Positions 53,851 to 64,000 of a stretch of DNA of 64,000 nt are shown here, one piece after another (the stretch's first letter is position 1; each line of letters begins with the position of its first letter). Source of the DNA: Miscanthus floridulus. Lineage: Eukaryota; Streptophyta; Magnoliopsida; Poales; Poaceae. The translations under genes were made by a program, and so were the position numbers. A model generated the notes under the pieces. That model saw only the letters and a program-made list of their open reading frames with translations. It was not told where the DNA came from and did not search any database. The stretch covers positions 143,015,600-143,079,599 of the forward strand of contig NC_089585.1 in assembly GCF_019320115.1 (NCBI RefSeq). Reading direction: 5' to 3'.

Positions 53851-55568
53851 AGACTCTCCTTTGGTACAAGATTGTTGATTGAAATTTGATGCCGTTTTTA
53901 TCTGTCTTGCAGCTTGTGGTTCGGCTGGAACTAATCATGATCTGAACTTCTGAAGTTTCTAATTCGGCAGTTGCTTCAATTTAGTGCCAGAGGATTGCTT
54001 ACCACCATTATTTTCTTATCTGATTGATAGTTGAGCTACTAGGAGCTCGCTGAGTTGGGTTAGTGGAGGGCCTAGGCATGTACATATGTCTCGTGTGCTC
54101 AGTTTAGTGATGAGAAACGAGTGTAGGAGACCAGCACACTGGCAAGAACGTTGAGATGTTCCTTTAGACAGATTAATAAAGCTCTTATTAACCACATTTC
54201 TTTCCCGGTTCGGATGCTGGTCATATACATGGATACAATAACTTCAATTTCTTTGTCCTGATTCATATGAATATTCCATTGATTTTCTTATCAGTATCTC
54301 GTATAACTCATTTTGCCATGCCCGATTTCCAACATTTCAGTGATACTGAACAGCTGTAGTCCAATTTGACCCAATTGTTGATTTCTGAATATCTGAATAT
54401 TTCTGGTGCTTTATGATCATTATGAAGGTACTATATAGGACACAAAGATAACTGATGAAGCTAATTATAACAGCCCTACTCTGGTCCTGGACTGAAACTG
54501 TAGACCATCACAGATTGGGGTGTAAGCAGTCTGCTTGTGCTGATAAAACAGATGGGCCAAACCTGGCACGGCCAGCAAACCAAAAGATTTGTACTCCTGT
54601 TCATTGGTGAACACTCCGAACAGGCTTCCTAGGAAAGTTTAAACACATCTTGGAAACCCTGATGAATTCAAATGCAAGTCAGCAAATTTGTACGGCTGGT
54701 GTGTGTTTTTAGATCAGGAGGAACCAATCGGTAGAGAAGATAAGATGTTCATCACCAAGAATGAATGGCATTGATGGATCCAAAAGTGCATCCAACGGAT
54801 GAAAGTAGATCAAGCATTGAGGAAATACTCCTAAACGGCACCAGTATTGAAAACACAACTACTCCTACACAAGTAGGCCGTGACAACTTCAGGTAGATGA
54901 AACGTTTCAATTTCAATTCAGGCAAACATTAGACACAACGGATACAAGGTTTGATGCTCCCAACAACCATAACGAACTGAAAGAACGACACTCGTCTTGC
55001 TGACCATCGCTCACATGTTGTGCGGTCAAACTCCCGTGGACCATTCAGAATGTCAGCATAAAACGATACAATAGGCCATGGCAACTTCTGGTGTAGTTGA
55101 GATTTTAAAAAAAAAAATCACGCAGGAGAGTTGCCGACTATATCTATGGCCCTAAAAGGGTCAAGCACCAGTGATTATGAAATCCTCTTTGCCTTAGGCA
55201 GGATATAAGAAAAATCCCAATTTATCTTATCATAGTTTTTTTTCGAAAAATGAACGGCATTGATGAATAAACATAACCAACGCAACGGATACAAGGTTTG
55301 ATGCTCCACCAACCATGATCTGAACTTCTGAAGGTTGTTGATTGAAATTTAACGCTGTTTTTATCTGTCTTGCAGCTTGTGGTCGGCTGGAACTAATCAT
55401 GATCTGGACTTCTGAAGGTTCTAATTCAGCAGTTGCTTCAATTTAGTGCCAGAGGATTGCTTACCACCATTATTTTCTTATCTGATTGATAGTTGAGCTA
55501 CTAGGAGCTCGCTGAGTTGGGTTAGTGGAGGGCCTAGGCATGTACATATGTCTCGTGTGTTCAGTTTA

Positions 55569-55902
55569 GGGGGTGTTTAGTTCCACCTCCTAAATTTTAG
55601 TCGTTGTCACATCGGATATTTGAACACATGCATGTAGTATTAAATATAGACTATTTACGAAACTAAATACGCGGATCGAGACTAATTTGCGAGACGAATT
55701 TATTAAGTCTAATTAGTCCATGATTTGACAATGTTGTGCTATAGTAAACATGTGCTAATGACCAATTGATTAGGCTTAATAAATTCGTCTCGTGGATTAC
55801 TGAGGACTTCTGTAATTTGTTTTTTTATTAGTATTCGAACACCCCATGCGACACTCCATATGACATCTGATGTGACATCTCTTAAACTTTAGTTCCTGCA
55901 TC
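55569..55902. mobile_element. MITE (GGGTGTTTAGTTCC type) in copy 2
   Basis: 334 bp present only in copy 2. Copy 1 reads CAGTTTA/GTGATGAG at the matching point. The left part has GGGTGTTTAGTTCC, TGTCACATCGGAT and AAATTCGTCTCG-type motifs mirrored on the right, typical of a very common grass MITE family. The right end is rearranged and no target duplication is evident. Confidence 0.78.
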
Positions 55903-56025
55903 GTGATGAGAAACAGGTGTAGGAGACTAGCACACGGCAAGAACGATTGAGATGTTCCTTTAGACAGAGATTAATAAAGCTCTTATTAACCGCATTTCTT
56001 TCCCGGTTCGGATGCTGGTCATATA

Positions 56026-56192
56026 AAGGGCGTACCTAGTGCAGAGAGCTCCCGCTCTGTGCGGCTCTGGAGAAGGGTGTCAGTGGCAAGCCTTACCCTC
56101 GCCTGTGCAATGCGAGGAGACCTGCGACTCGAACCCGAGACCTTCCGGTCACAGGCGGTAAGACTCTACCGCTTGCACCAGGCCCGCCCTTC
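56026..56192 (-). mobile_element. Au-type tRNA-derived SINE
   Basis: On the minus strand it starts GGGCGGGCCTGGTGCAAGCG, has the internal promoter boxes TGGTGCAAGCGG and GGTTCGAGTC, and ends GGTACGCCCTT. Target duplications of 14 bp flank it (ATGCTGGTCATATA at 56012-56025 and ATGTTGGTCATATA at 56193-56206). The empty site is visible in copy 1 at 54214-54227. Confidence 0.93.
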
Positions 56193-57273
56193 ATGTTGGT
56201 CATATACATGGATATAATAACTTCAATTTCTTTGTCCTGATTTATGTGAATATTCCATTGATTTTCTTATCGGCATCTTGTATTGAAGAGCTGCAGTCCA
56301 ATTCGACCCAAGTGTTGCTTTCTGAATATCTGAATACTTCGGATGCTGTATGATCGTTATTAAGTTAAGGTACTATAGTAGGACACATAGATAATCGATG
56401 AAGCTAATTGTTTACTGTTAACACCCAATAACAGCCCTACTCTGATATTGGACTGAAACTGTAGACCATCACAGATTGGGGTGTAAGCAGTCTTGTGCTG
56501 ATGCAAACAGAATGAATGGCATTCCTGATGAGTTTGTACTCCTGTTCATTGGTGAACACTCTGAACAGGCTTCCTGATGAGTTTAAACACATCTTGGAAA
56601 CCCTGATGAATTCAAGTGCAAGTCAGCAAATTCGTACGGCTAGTGTGTGTTTTTAGATCATGGAGGAACCAATCGGTAGAGCAGATCAGATGTTCATCAA
56701 CAAGAATGAATGGCATTGATGAATAAACATAACCAAAAGTGCTTCCAATGGATAAAAGTAGATCAAGCATTGAGGAATACTCCTAAACGGCACCAGTATT
56801 GAAAACACAACTACTCCTACGCATGTAGGCCGTGAAAACTTCAGGCAGATGAAACGGTTCAATTCAGGCAAACACTAGTCACAACGGATACAAGGTTTGA
56901 TGCTCCCACCAACCATAACGAACTGAAAGAGTGACACTCGTCTTCCTGACCATCGCTCACATGTTATGTTGTCAAACTCCCTGTGGACCATTCAGAATGT
57001 CAGCAAAAACGATACAATAGACATGGCAACTTCTGGTGTAGTTGAGAGGTTTCTCTCTCTTTAAAAAAAAAACAATGAAGCAGGAGAGTTGCCGACTATA
57101 TCAATGGCCCTAAAAGGGTCAAGCACTAGAGTGATTATGAAATCCTCTTTGCCTTAGGAAGGATATAAGAAAATCCCAATTTATCTTGTCATAGGCTTTT
57201 TCGAAAAATGAACGGCATTGATGAATAAACATAACTAACACAACGGATACAAGGTTTGATGCTCCACCAACCA

Positions 57274-58075
57274 TAACGAACTCCAAGAGCTGACACTCAT
57301 CTTGCAGATCCAACCACCGATCCGTTGTGAACTAGTAGTAGAAGCAGGCCACCGCTGACATGCCATGCTATCAAACCACCATGGACCATTCTGAATGTCA
57401 GCTTCAAACGTTACAATAGGCCATGGCAACTTCTGGTGTAGTAGACGAGGAGGGTTTCAACTCATCAAAATTGAGTATATTTCGGTGGAGTAAAATTCAG
57501 TTCAGCATAAACACCGTTACAGTAGGCCACAGCAATTTCGGTAGGAGGGACTCTATGCAGAAACCACTTTTATGCACGTCAGTGCAGTGTGTACTTAGTG
57601 ATAATTTTTGCGCATAAAGATGAGAAAAACAGTATATATATCTCATAGAAAGACCGGCAGGTAACGAGAGCTTCAAACCTTCAACCATATACGCGTAGAG
57701 TGATGGGCATCTGCTTCCATGACATTGCAGCCATACCACATTGTTATAACTTAGATAGAATTAAACCATGAGAGATACTAAGAAACTACCAGAATGCTTT
57801 GAGCCTGAGGCTTGTATCAAGATTTTCTTTATACGAGTAATAGTTACAATTCACAAAAGGGCAATATGATCAAAATATGGAACAACAGGTTTTACAGTTA
57901 CATTCTAGGTCTCTGAAGTTCGAGCCTTCTGAGTATCAGATCCTTTGAAAACAAAATCGTTCATCTATAGCCCAGGTAGATGTTCAATAATCTGAAAACT
58001 CAATGTGATTCTGCCAGACTTGGAAAGTTCGTAGACCGTAGTGGTTGAAATTCCAGGCCAACTTGTTCATGAATC
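57274..58075. other. Spacer downstream of the Yae1-domain gene
   Basis: Holds the 3' flank and probably the 3' untranslated region of the minus-strand gene ending at 58076. No further coding sequence is seen. Confidence 0.5.
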
Positions 58076-59063
58076 TCATGCAACCTCTTCACTTACCTTA
58101 ATATCTGAGCATTCATGCAACAACAACACAAGATCCTTTGATAGGCTTTTCATCCTATTTGATTCTGTAGATCCATCTGAGGTTGATGTTACATGTGATC
58201 CTGATCCCTCTGAAGGACGATTGCTCTGGCACATACTCTCATGGAACATCTGAAGAGCGTCATCTGCTGATATTTCTTGCACGGAGCTGTGCAGACCCTG
58301 TAATTTTCCTCTACACTGAACATCCGGCACCAGTTTTTCTTTCAAGCTGTCAGGAAGACTAGCTAGTGCACTGCTTGGAAGGACCGACAGATTAGAAAAA
58401 AACTAAAATCAGAGGGGACACTAGAAGAGAATGGTAATACAAGGAAATCTATTCTTGGAAGGATATGCACCTGGAAACCCCGCGAACAAGGCCCCACTTG
58501 TAGCCAACGTTTACAGATTGCCTGAACCCAACATTGAAGCCTTCCTGAGCAGAGTCCTTCTGCCCTTCTGTTATACCATCCCGACAGCCCATCTAGAGTG
58601 AAATCAAAAGAAAAAGATTTTAAACATTTCTGCTATCAACAAAAACTGCAGAAGAGTAGTTAGCATTAACAACTGTGTTCCAGATAAACTCTAGGTTAAT
58701 TAATACCTTTTGAAACTGGTTCTGCCTGTGGATCCATTCTCTGTCTAAGGTAGACGCATGCCCATGAGAATCTGAAACATCTTCCCATACATCATCTTCG
58801 TCGACAACGGCAACATCACCGCCATTAGCTGGGACAAAGTTTTGCATAAATAAATCAACTAAGTTCAGACACGATATAAAACTACTGCAAGCAGTACTAC
58901 TAATTAAGCAAACAACGCATGGTTATGAAAGCACACGGTTGCCCCCTTGTCAGGGATACGCACCATACTGGGCGATTTCTTTGTCACCTGATGAAGGCGC
59001 TGCTTCTACGCTCAGCTCCCCCGTGGAGGCGGTGACGCCCTCCGCATCCCCGGGGCTGGCCAT
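58076..59063 (-). CDS. Yae1-domain protein
   Basis: Four minus-strand exons fit in phase: 58964-59063, 58707-58828, 58471-58592 and 58076-58373, giving 213 residues. The start at 59063 (MASPGDAEGV) opens the frame in the GC-rich first exon. The second exon has the acidic VWEDVSDSHG, and the third the Yae1 signature GCRDGITEGQKDSAQEGFN and GFRQSVNVGYKWGLVRG, a Gly-rich repeat of the deca-GX3 type. In yeast, Yae1 with Lto1 recruits the Fe-S targeting machinery to the ABC protein Rli1 for ribosome recycling; the plant role is inferred. Its 5' end lies about 970 bp from the end of PLPBP on the same strand. It has no lesion. Confidence 0.9.
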
Positions 59064-60029
59064 TCAGAAACTCCAACCTGCAGTGCGGGGCTGCGGGCGG
59101 AACGCCGCACGGTGGGACGCCGAACGCAGATCTGCAGCACCAGCAAGCAAGACCGGAGCGCGAAACAGCAGGAGAGCCGAGGGAGAAGGAAGGCGCGGAG
59201 GAGAAGAGAGGCGCCGGGAGCGGAGGCGGAGCCGCCGGTCGGGGCTGCGGCACGGGAGTTGGGCGGGGATGCGAAGCGGCGTGCGGAGACGGGAGATGCC
59301 ACAGGTAGGGCTCAACCTCTGGGCTCCTCCTCCTCATGGGCTGTTCCTGGGCTAAGTTGAAGACTTGTCCCTAGGATTTGTTGGGCCCGCCCCGGGCTGC
59401 AGCCCCCAGCGCTTGAGCCCTGAGGCGAGACCGCGGGAGGTCAGAAATGCTCACCGAGGAATAACGGCTACAAGGCGTTTGTTGCAAGTCATTACTAGTA
59501 TCCACTTATCCTTGCATCTTCATTCTTTACAAACTACAAAAGAACAGTTTAATTTAATATTTTACTGATGTCTAGAGTCAAATCACAAATGGTTATTCTC
59601 CGGAACGGAACATGATGTTGTGAGAAGTACAAATCAGCAACAAGGAAAACATAACCAAATGCGTAATACTAGGGAAGATTCGACAAATTAGGTGAGGGAG
59701 GGAGCCAGGGAGGCCTATGGAATTACATGTCTTTTGACTGCATAGAAGTAAAATCCTAACTGAAATCTGCAGGTGAGCAGCAATCATCATGCAGAGAAAA
59801 GGAAGAAGGAAAGCAAAGTATTGGAAATGCTATTCAAGATCATGTCACCAAATTTCTTCTACAGTATTGTCCTGTTGTATGGAGTTTTTTTTCCCCCGCT
59901 AAACAGTGTCGTATGGAGTTGTATATGTGACCTATTCACATGTGTATTTATACATAGCATCATGCTTACAAAGGCAAAAGGTTAATCAAGAGGGTTGGGT
60001 ATTGAGATGACACTATGCGTTGAATCTCA
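59064..60029. other. Upstream region of the Yae1-domain gene
   Basis: GC-rich to about 59430, consistent with promoter and 5' untranslated region of the minus-strand gene, then AT-rich. The overlapping short frames in the GC-rich part on both strands have no recognisable product. Confidence 0.5.
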
Positions 60030-61898
60030 CTAGTTCAGCTTTTTGTTTGGATACTCCCTTGGTCCAAAAATGGTTGATCCAATCCTCACATTCGTGCTAC
60101 CCATTTCAATCTGCATAAATTTGACATTAGTTAATGGAACTCCAGGAGTCCTATCGTGTGCAAAAAAAAAAAAAAAAAAAACAAATTCGTGGTCTGGTTT
60201 CGATGTTCCTATAATATATTACAAACCGCTTGCTCGAAGTCACCAGACATTCCCATGGAGAGTTCAAACTGTTCTGCTGGTATGTCAAGGGCCTTGCAAA
60301 CTTCAAGCTTACAATTCACTAATGCCTGTATTCAAAGCACTTACAACAGGTTATGAAAGCCAACACAGATTGCTCGTTGTCGTTTGTGATGAAGTAAGAC
60401 TGGATAAGCACCTTAAAATTTTCTGGTGTTGACGAGTAGTCTTTCATTCCTATTGTCATCAGACCTGAAAATATTAGGTGCTGGACATGCTAGTTTCACA
60501 TGCTTAGCAAGGTCGACGCATCTGGAGGGGTCGATTCCAGATTTAGCTGAACAAAAGAAAACGTTTAGTCCATGAAACTGCTATTGCAGAATGATAAGCT
60601 AATTATATGAAAGATAAATGTGAACATTGCAGAATGATAATGATTTGAACTTGGCCACAAGCTCACTTGTAATTTAGGGTATGCTTCTGAAGTAATAAAC
60701 TGATTTCTCATTTAGCAAAATTAATTGCAAAACCAATTAATAGCAATAATAATAATCTATCAGATCAAGGCAAACAAGGAAACAAATAGCACAAGTGCTT
60801 TATCTGGGTAAATTAATCAAGAGATAAGAGTTCTGATTTATCAATATTGATTCTGCACTCACATTCTTCTCCACTAGTGTTCACTTGAACCAAAACTTTC
60901 AAAGGCTCCCTTCCCAAACTGTTGACAGCTCGATCTAGGTGGTTAGCAATCTGAAAAATGTAGACTCTATGTGTTAATAAAGAAATCCACAATCGTAGGT
61001 AACAGGTACAAGAATTTGAATCTACATAACAACTTAACAAGCGTTAAGCTATATATTAGTCTTCATCTTTTGTACAGACATGAGATAATAAATAATAAAA
61101 GGAACAGTACTTGTTGCTGATTGCTTACCTTTTCATTATCTACACCCTCAACCATATCAAGATTTGGAACAGTAGCTGAAAAAAAAGAAAGAGACAAGGC
61201 TTAGCTGGCATTCTGGCAATACAAAAGAGAGATGATGTCAAGAAAAACACTATGAAAGAATTGTATTGATATTACTCTCATCATTTTCATATACTGTACA
61301 CTGCTTAGTAAGTATTACTACCAATTGTCATGATGGTGCTAAGCAAGAACGGCTTTCCAGTACTAACTATTCATTACAAGGTGACGCAAGTGGCAAGCAC
61401 TAAATAATCATAACATTTAGAACTTCAGTTTCTAACTACTTCTGAACAAACCAGCTTTTCTTCTTGATATACCTAACAGCGGTTTCACTTTGTTGCTCTG
61501 CAGGTGCCCGATAAAGTGCCACCGGACATCTTCCGGAAGCTGCAAACACGGTAAGATCGAGCAAGTCATTTCACTCCATTTCCACGCGATGGATGCTCTG
61601 CAAGTGCAAAGTTGAAGAGCGAACGACGCAATCGAGCTGGAGACAAGATCAGGACCTGGGGGGCCTTGGTTACGAACTCCTGCACGTAGTTCTCGCCGAA
61701 GCAGCGGTGGCCCGCGTCGTAGAGCTGCCGCAGCATCGAAACTGGCTTGGTCTTCGCCACCGCCACAACTCGGACCGCCTCCGCAGCGCGCCCCGACCGC
61801 TCCGCCGCCATCCCCGCCCGCGCCAGCACGGCTCGCAGCACCGCCGCGGCAGACACGGCGGCCCCCTCCGCCGCAGGCGCTGCCATCGTCCCCACCAC
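60030..61898 (-). CDS. Pyridoxal-phosphate homeostasis protein (YggS/PLPBP family)
   Basis: Seven minus-strand exons: 61656-61898, 61473-61539, 61129-61175, 60863-60950, 60413-60546, 60227-60325 and 60030-60110. All have GT-AG borders and fitting phases, giving 252 residues, the usual family length. The fold-type III PLP protein buffers cellular pyridoxal phosphate. The PLP lysine is the first Lys of [10 protein letters not shown] (residue 49 from the upstream Met, or 45 from the Met at 61886). Other signatures are [40 protein letters not shown] and [12 protein letters not shown]. In exon 5 a +1 and a -1 indel replace the conserved [17 protein letters not shown] block with an unrelated stretch of about 20 residues without a stop. 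A GC-rich first exon faces the OSCA gene. Confidence 0.92.
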
Positions 61899-62322
61899 TC
61901 CACCAGCCAGTCAGCCACCACCTCTCCTTTCTCCTCCTCCTGCCTTTGATGCTGGTGGAGTGTCGCCTTCCCCGCCTCATCACAAGACGAAACAGGCCGG
62001 GCCGGGCCGCGTAGCCCAACGCACAAGGGGAGGGCTCATTAAAGGGGCATACCCCGTGGGCCTTGACAGGTGGGCCAAGTTGTGGCAATGCCCATGCGGT
62101 TGGAGGAATGGGGTTGCGGCGGCGCCAACCAAACGCGTCGTGCTCCGGGGAGGCCACGTGTCCCTCGAGGCTCCTCCGGCCACCACGTCGCCGCCCGCCA
62201 TCGACCACCGCACTAATCAGCTGATTCCACCGGTGGGAAGCTGATCCTCCGCTGCTACTAGCGCAGTGCCCACGCTGGTGCAGCGCGCGTCGGATCAGCT
62301 GTGTGTGTGAGGACGAAGAAAA
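61899..62322. promoter_or_regulatory. Shared divergent promoter region
   Basis: Only 424 bp separate the PLPBP start (minus strand) from the OSCA start (plus strand), and the first exons of both are GC-rich. Both promoters must lie here or overlap the first exons. I see no clear TATA box. Confidence 0.5.
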
Positions 62323-63948
62323 ATGGACGCGGAGGGGTTGCTGGCGTCGGCGGCGATCAACCTGGGGCTGGCGCTGGTGGCGCTGTCGCTATTCTCCCTG
62401 CTCAAGAAGCAGCCGGGGAACGTGCCCGTTTACCGTCCCCGCCGGATGGCGACCGGCGATCTTGGTGCTGGTGGTGGCTTGCTGCCGCTCGGCCACGGGC
62501 GACTAACCCCGTCGTTCCGGTGGATCGGCGCGGCCTTCCGGCTCTCTGAAGAAGACGTGCTGCGTCGCCACGGCCTCGACGCGCTCGTCGTCGTCCGCCT
62601 CTTCAAGTTTGGGTACGCGAAGAGCGGTCGTAGGATTCATGAAGCTCTAGAAGAGTTGAATTGAATGACACGCATTTAATTTTCACCAACTGATCTTCTC
62701 TTTGTTATGACTGTTAATAATCTGGTCGACGATATCTCCCCGTTCGATGTGTAGGATCAAGTGTTTCAGTGTTTGCTCGATTGTTGGACTAGTGGTCCTT
62801 GCTCCAACAAACTATACTAGTGAAGGTCGAGCTGATATCAGAAGATCGAATTCCATGGAACTGTTCACGGTTACCAATGTAACACGGGGATCTAATAGGT
62901 TAGCTCTAGTCTGCATATTTTCGTTGTATTTTCACATTCGAGGTGTTCCTTTCAGTTCGAGTACTGTTTCAGTTCATATATTCAGCAATGTTGGCCAAGA
63001 AAGGCAGGTCACGCACTGTAAATTGCTCTCTGATTATATGAAATGGTGTTTAGTTTATTCTGATGTAATACAGTTTATAATGTAGCTAGAATCATGTTAA
63101 TAAATTGGGAAAATCAGAGTTTGAAAGGTATGGCCTACCAAGTGGAAATTGTGTTGACTTCGTAACTGAAATTGTTTATGTTGTGCATGACAGGCTTTGG
63201 GTGCATTTTTCATGCCTTTGCTTTATATCCTTTTATGTGGTATATTTGCTTCATACGGTGAGTGATTTTGAAAACCTTTCAATCAATCCACTTGTTCTTT
63301 TTTTCTTTTTTCTTCAAAGATGTTGTTAGTATCATGGTTAAGGCCCAATAAATGCTTAACCAGTCTCCTTGTTGTTAGTATGTATAGCTATTCTATCTTT
63401 CATACAGAAAACTGGAAAACCCTGCATTTTCCGTTTTTAAATTAAGAAAACAGTATTTTGGTGGCATGGGATTAGGTTGTTATCTATTTAATTATTATGC
63501 CAGCAATTGGAATATCAAAGCAGATTATTGCTCTGTAATCCCAAAACAAAGATTTATTTTATTTTGTGTCAGTTACTTATATCCGTCACTGAAAAGTGTA
63601 GCCTTGTGCACATTAACTATAAAGCTCAGTAGGCGATTTGGTTAGAGAAGTGTTGGTTCATCATTAGTTGACGCTACATTGTTGAAGCATGGATAATCCG
63701 GATGGTGTCATTGAAATCTTCAATTTGATTTGAAGCAGTAATACAGCAAAATTACTATGAGAAGAATTGAGCACTTGAAGTATCACTACAAAAGACATGA
63801 TCAATACACCATTTTGGTTCGAGGAATTCCAAAATGTCCAGATCATGGAACTTACGGGTGTTATGTTGATCACTTTTTCTCAAAGCATTATCATACATAC
63901 CAATCATACCAAATTGTACATGATATAGGAAACATTGAGGCGTTGCAG
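62323..63948 (+). pseudogene. OSCA/CSC1-like osmosensitive channel, 5' part
   Basis: Four exons are visible: 62323-62612, 62755-62898, 63194-63257 and 63739-63948, and the gene continues past the window. The protein starts MDAEGLLASAAINLGLALVA, a first membrane helix, then RLTPSFRWIGAAFRLSEEDV, VVVRLFKFG, NYTSEGRADIRRSNSMELFT, LWVHFSCLCFISFYVVYLLH and RRIEHLKY...DQYTILVRGIP, as in the OSCA/CSC1 (DUF221) family of hyperosmolality-gated Ca2+ channels with an N-terminal three-helix module. The expected first codon of exon 4, normally Glu in LLHTEYK, is TAA after the acceptor at 63738. The alternative acceptor at 63746 puts the exon out of frame and also meets a stop. As assembled the protein would truncate after about 166 residues. 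Confidence 0.82.
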
Positions 63949-64000
63949 GTGAGTAGATGAGGACCGTGATTCTGATTTGTGGCTGACTAGCAGGTTATCA

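Larger units (their letters stand above)
53851..57273. repeat. Tandem duplication, two units of about 1.45 kb
   Basis: Copy 1 (about 53851-55313) and copy 2 (about 55314-57273) share sequence from TTGTTGATTGAAATTT to AAGGTTTGATGCTCCACCAACC, with moderate divergence and small indels. Copy 2 is longer because of two insertions, at 55569-55902 and 56026-56192, that are absent at the matching places in copy 1. No coding frame is conserved between copies. Confidence 0.85.

Noticed and set aside
56026..56192. Possible tRNA gene
   Set aside because: The A and B boxes belong to a SINE flanked by 14-bp duplications, and the sequence does not fold as a complete tRNA.
59012..59360. Several ORFs on both strands upstream of the Yae1-domain gene
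   Set aside because: They are GC-rich promoter and 5' UTR sequence; only the frame starting at 59063 continues into conserved exons.
61747..62244. Plus-strand 165-residue ORF
   Set aside because: Antisense to PLPBP exon 1 and its promoter, with low-complexity content.
1..64000. CRISPR arrays, bacterial operons or prophage
   Set aside because: No regularly spaced repeats were seen. The split genes and transposons are plainly those of a plant nuclear genome.

Overview
This is a plant nuclear window, most likely from a panicoid grass. Genes are split by GT-AG introns, the intergenic space is nested LTR retrotransposons, LINEs, a SINE and MITEs, and the repeat types (Stowaway, Au-type SINE, short-LTR Copia, chromodomain Gypsy, an RTE LINE ending in a TTG repeat) are familiar from grasses. 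The species is inferred. The sequence has one 100-N gap (53751-53850).

Left part (1-9500). A Mutator-like element (MULE, 1389-6374) has 245-bp terminal inverted repeats (TIRs) differing at one base and a perfect 9-bp target duplication. It holds two convergent genes: a four-exon transposase broken by one in-frame TAG, and a two-exon gene on the minus strand for a GRF-type zinc finger protein with a C-terminal membrane segment. A Stowaway-like MITE and an old LTR fragment follow.

Middle-left (9621-30373). Five kinase exons, one NB-ARC exon and one LRR exon lie in order on the plus strand with compatible splice phases and no stop. Together they read as a kinase-NB-ARC-LRR protein of about 1,500 residues, the domain order of wheat Tsn1. 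Two introns (5.8 kb and 9.5 kb) hold all the insertions: a small DNA element, a chromodomain Gypsy, a near full-length RTE LINE, a solo LTR, and a Gypsy remnant carrying a second RTE fragment and another LTR-like piece. No exon is hit.

Middle-right (30920-53850). This is a nested stack. Gypsy element C has Copia A in its 5' LTR (TSD ATATG). Copia A has Copia B in its own 5' LTR (TSD ATTAC). A 5.9-kb non-coding TG...CA insertion splits the Gypsy C polymerase between reverse transcriptase and RNase H. Further right, a gag-only element on the minus strand with several AGGGGGAG polypurine tracts sits inside another LTR fragment and runs into the gap.

Right part (53851-64000). A 1.45-kb tandem duplication, whose second copy has gained a MITE and an Au-type SINE, leads into conserved genes: a Yae1-domain protein (minus strand), a YggS/PLPBP pyridoxal-phosphate homeostasis protein (minus strand) and, divergently, the 5' part of an OSCA/CSC1-type channel gene (plus strand). 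PLPBP carries two compensating single-base indels that rewrite about 20 residues. The OSCA gene has TAA where exon 4 should open. Both could be genuine lesions or assembly errors.
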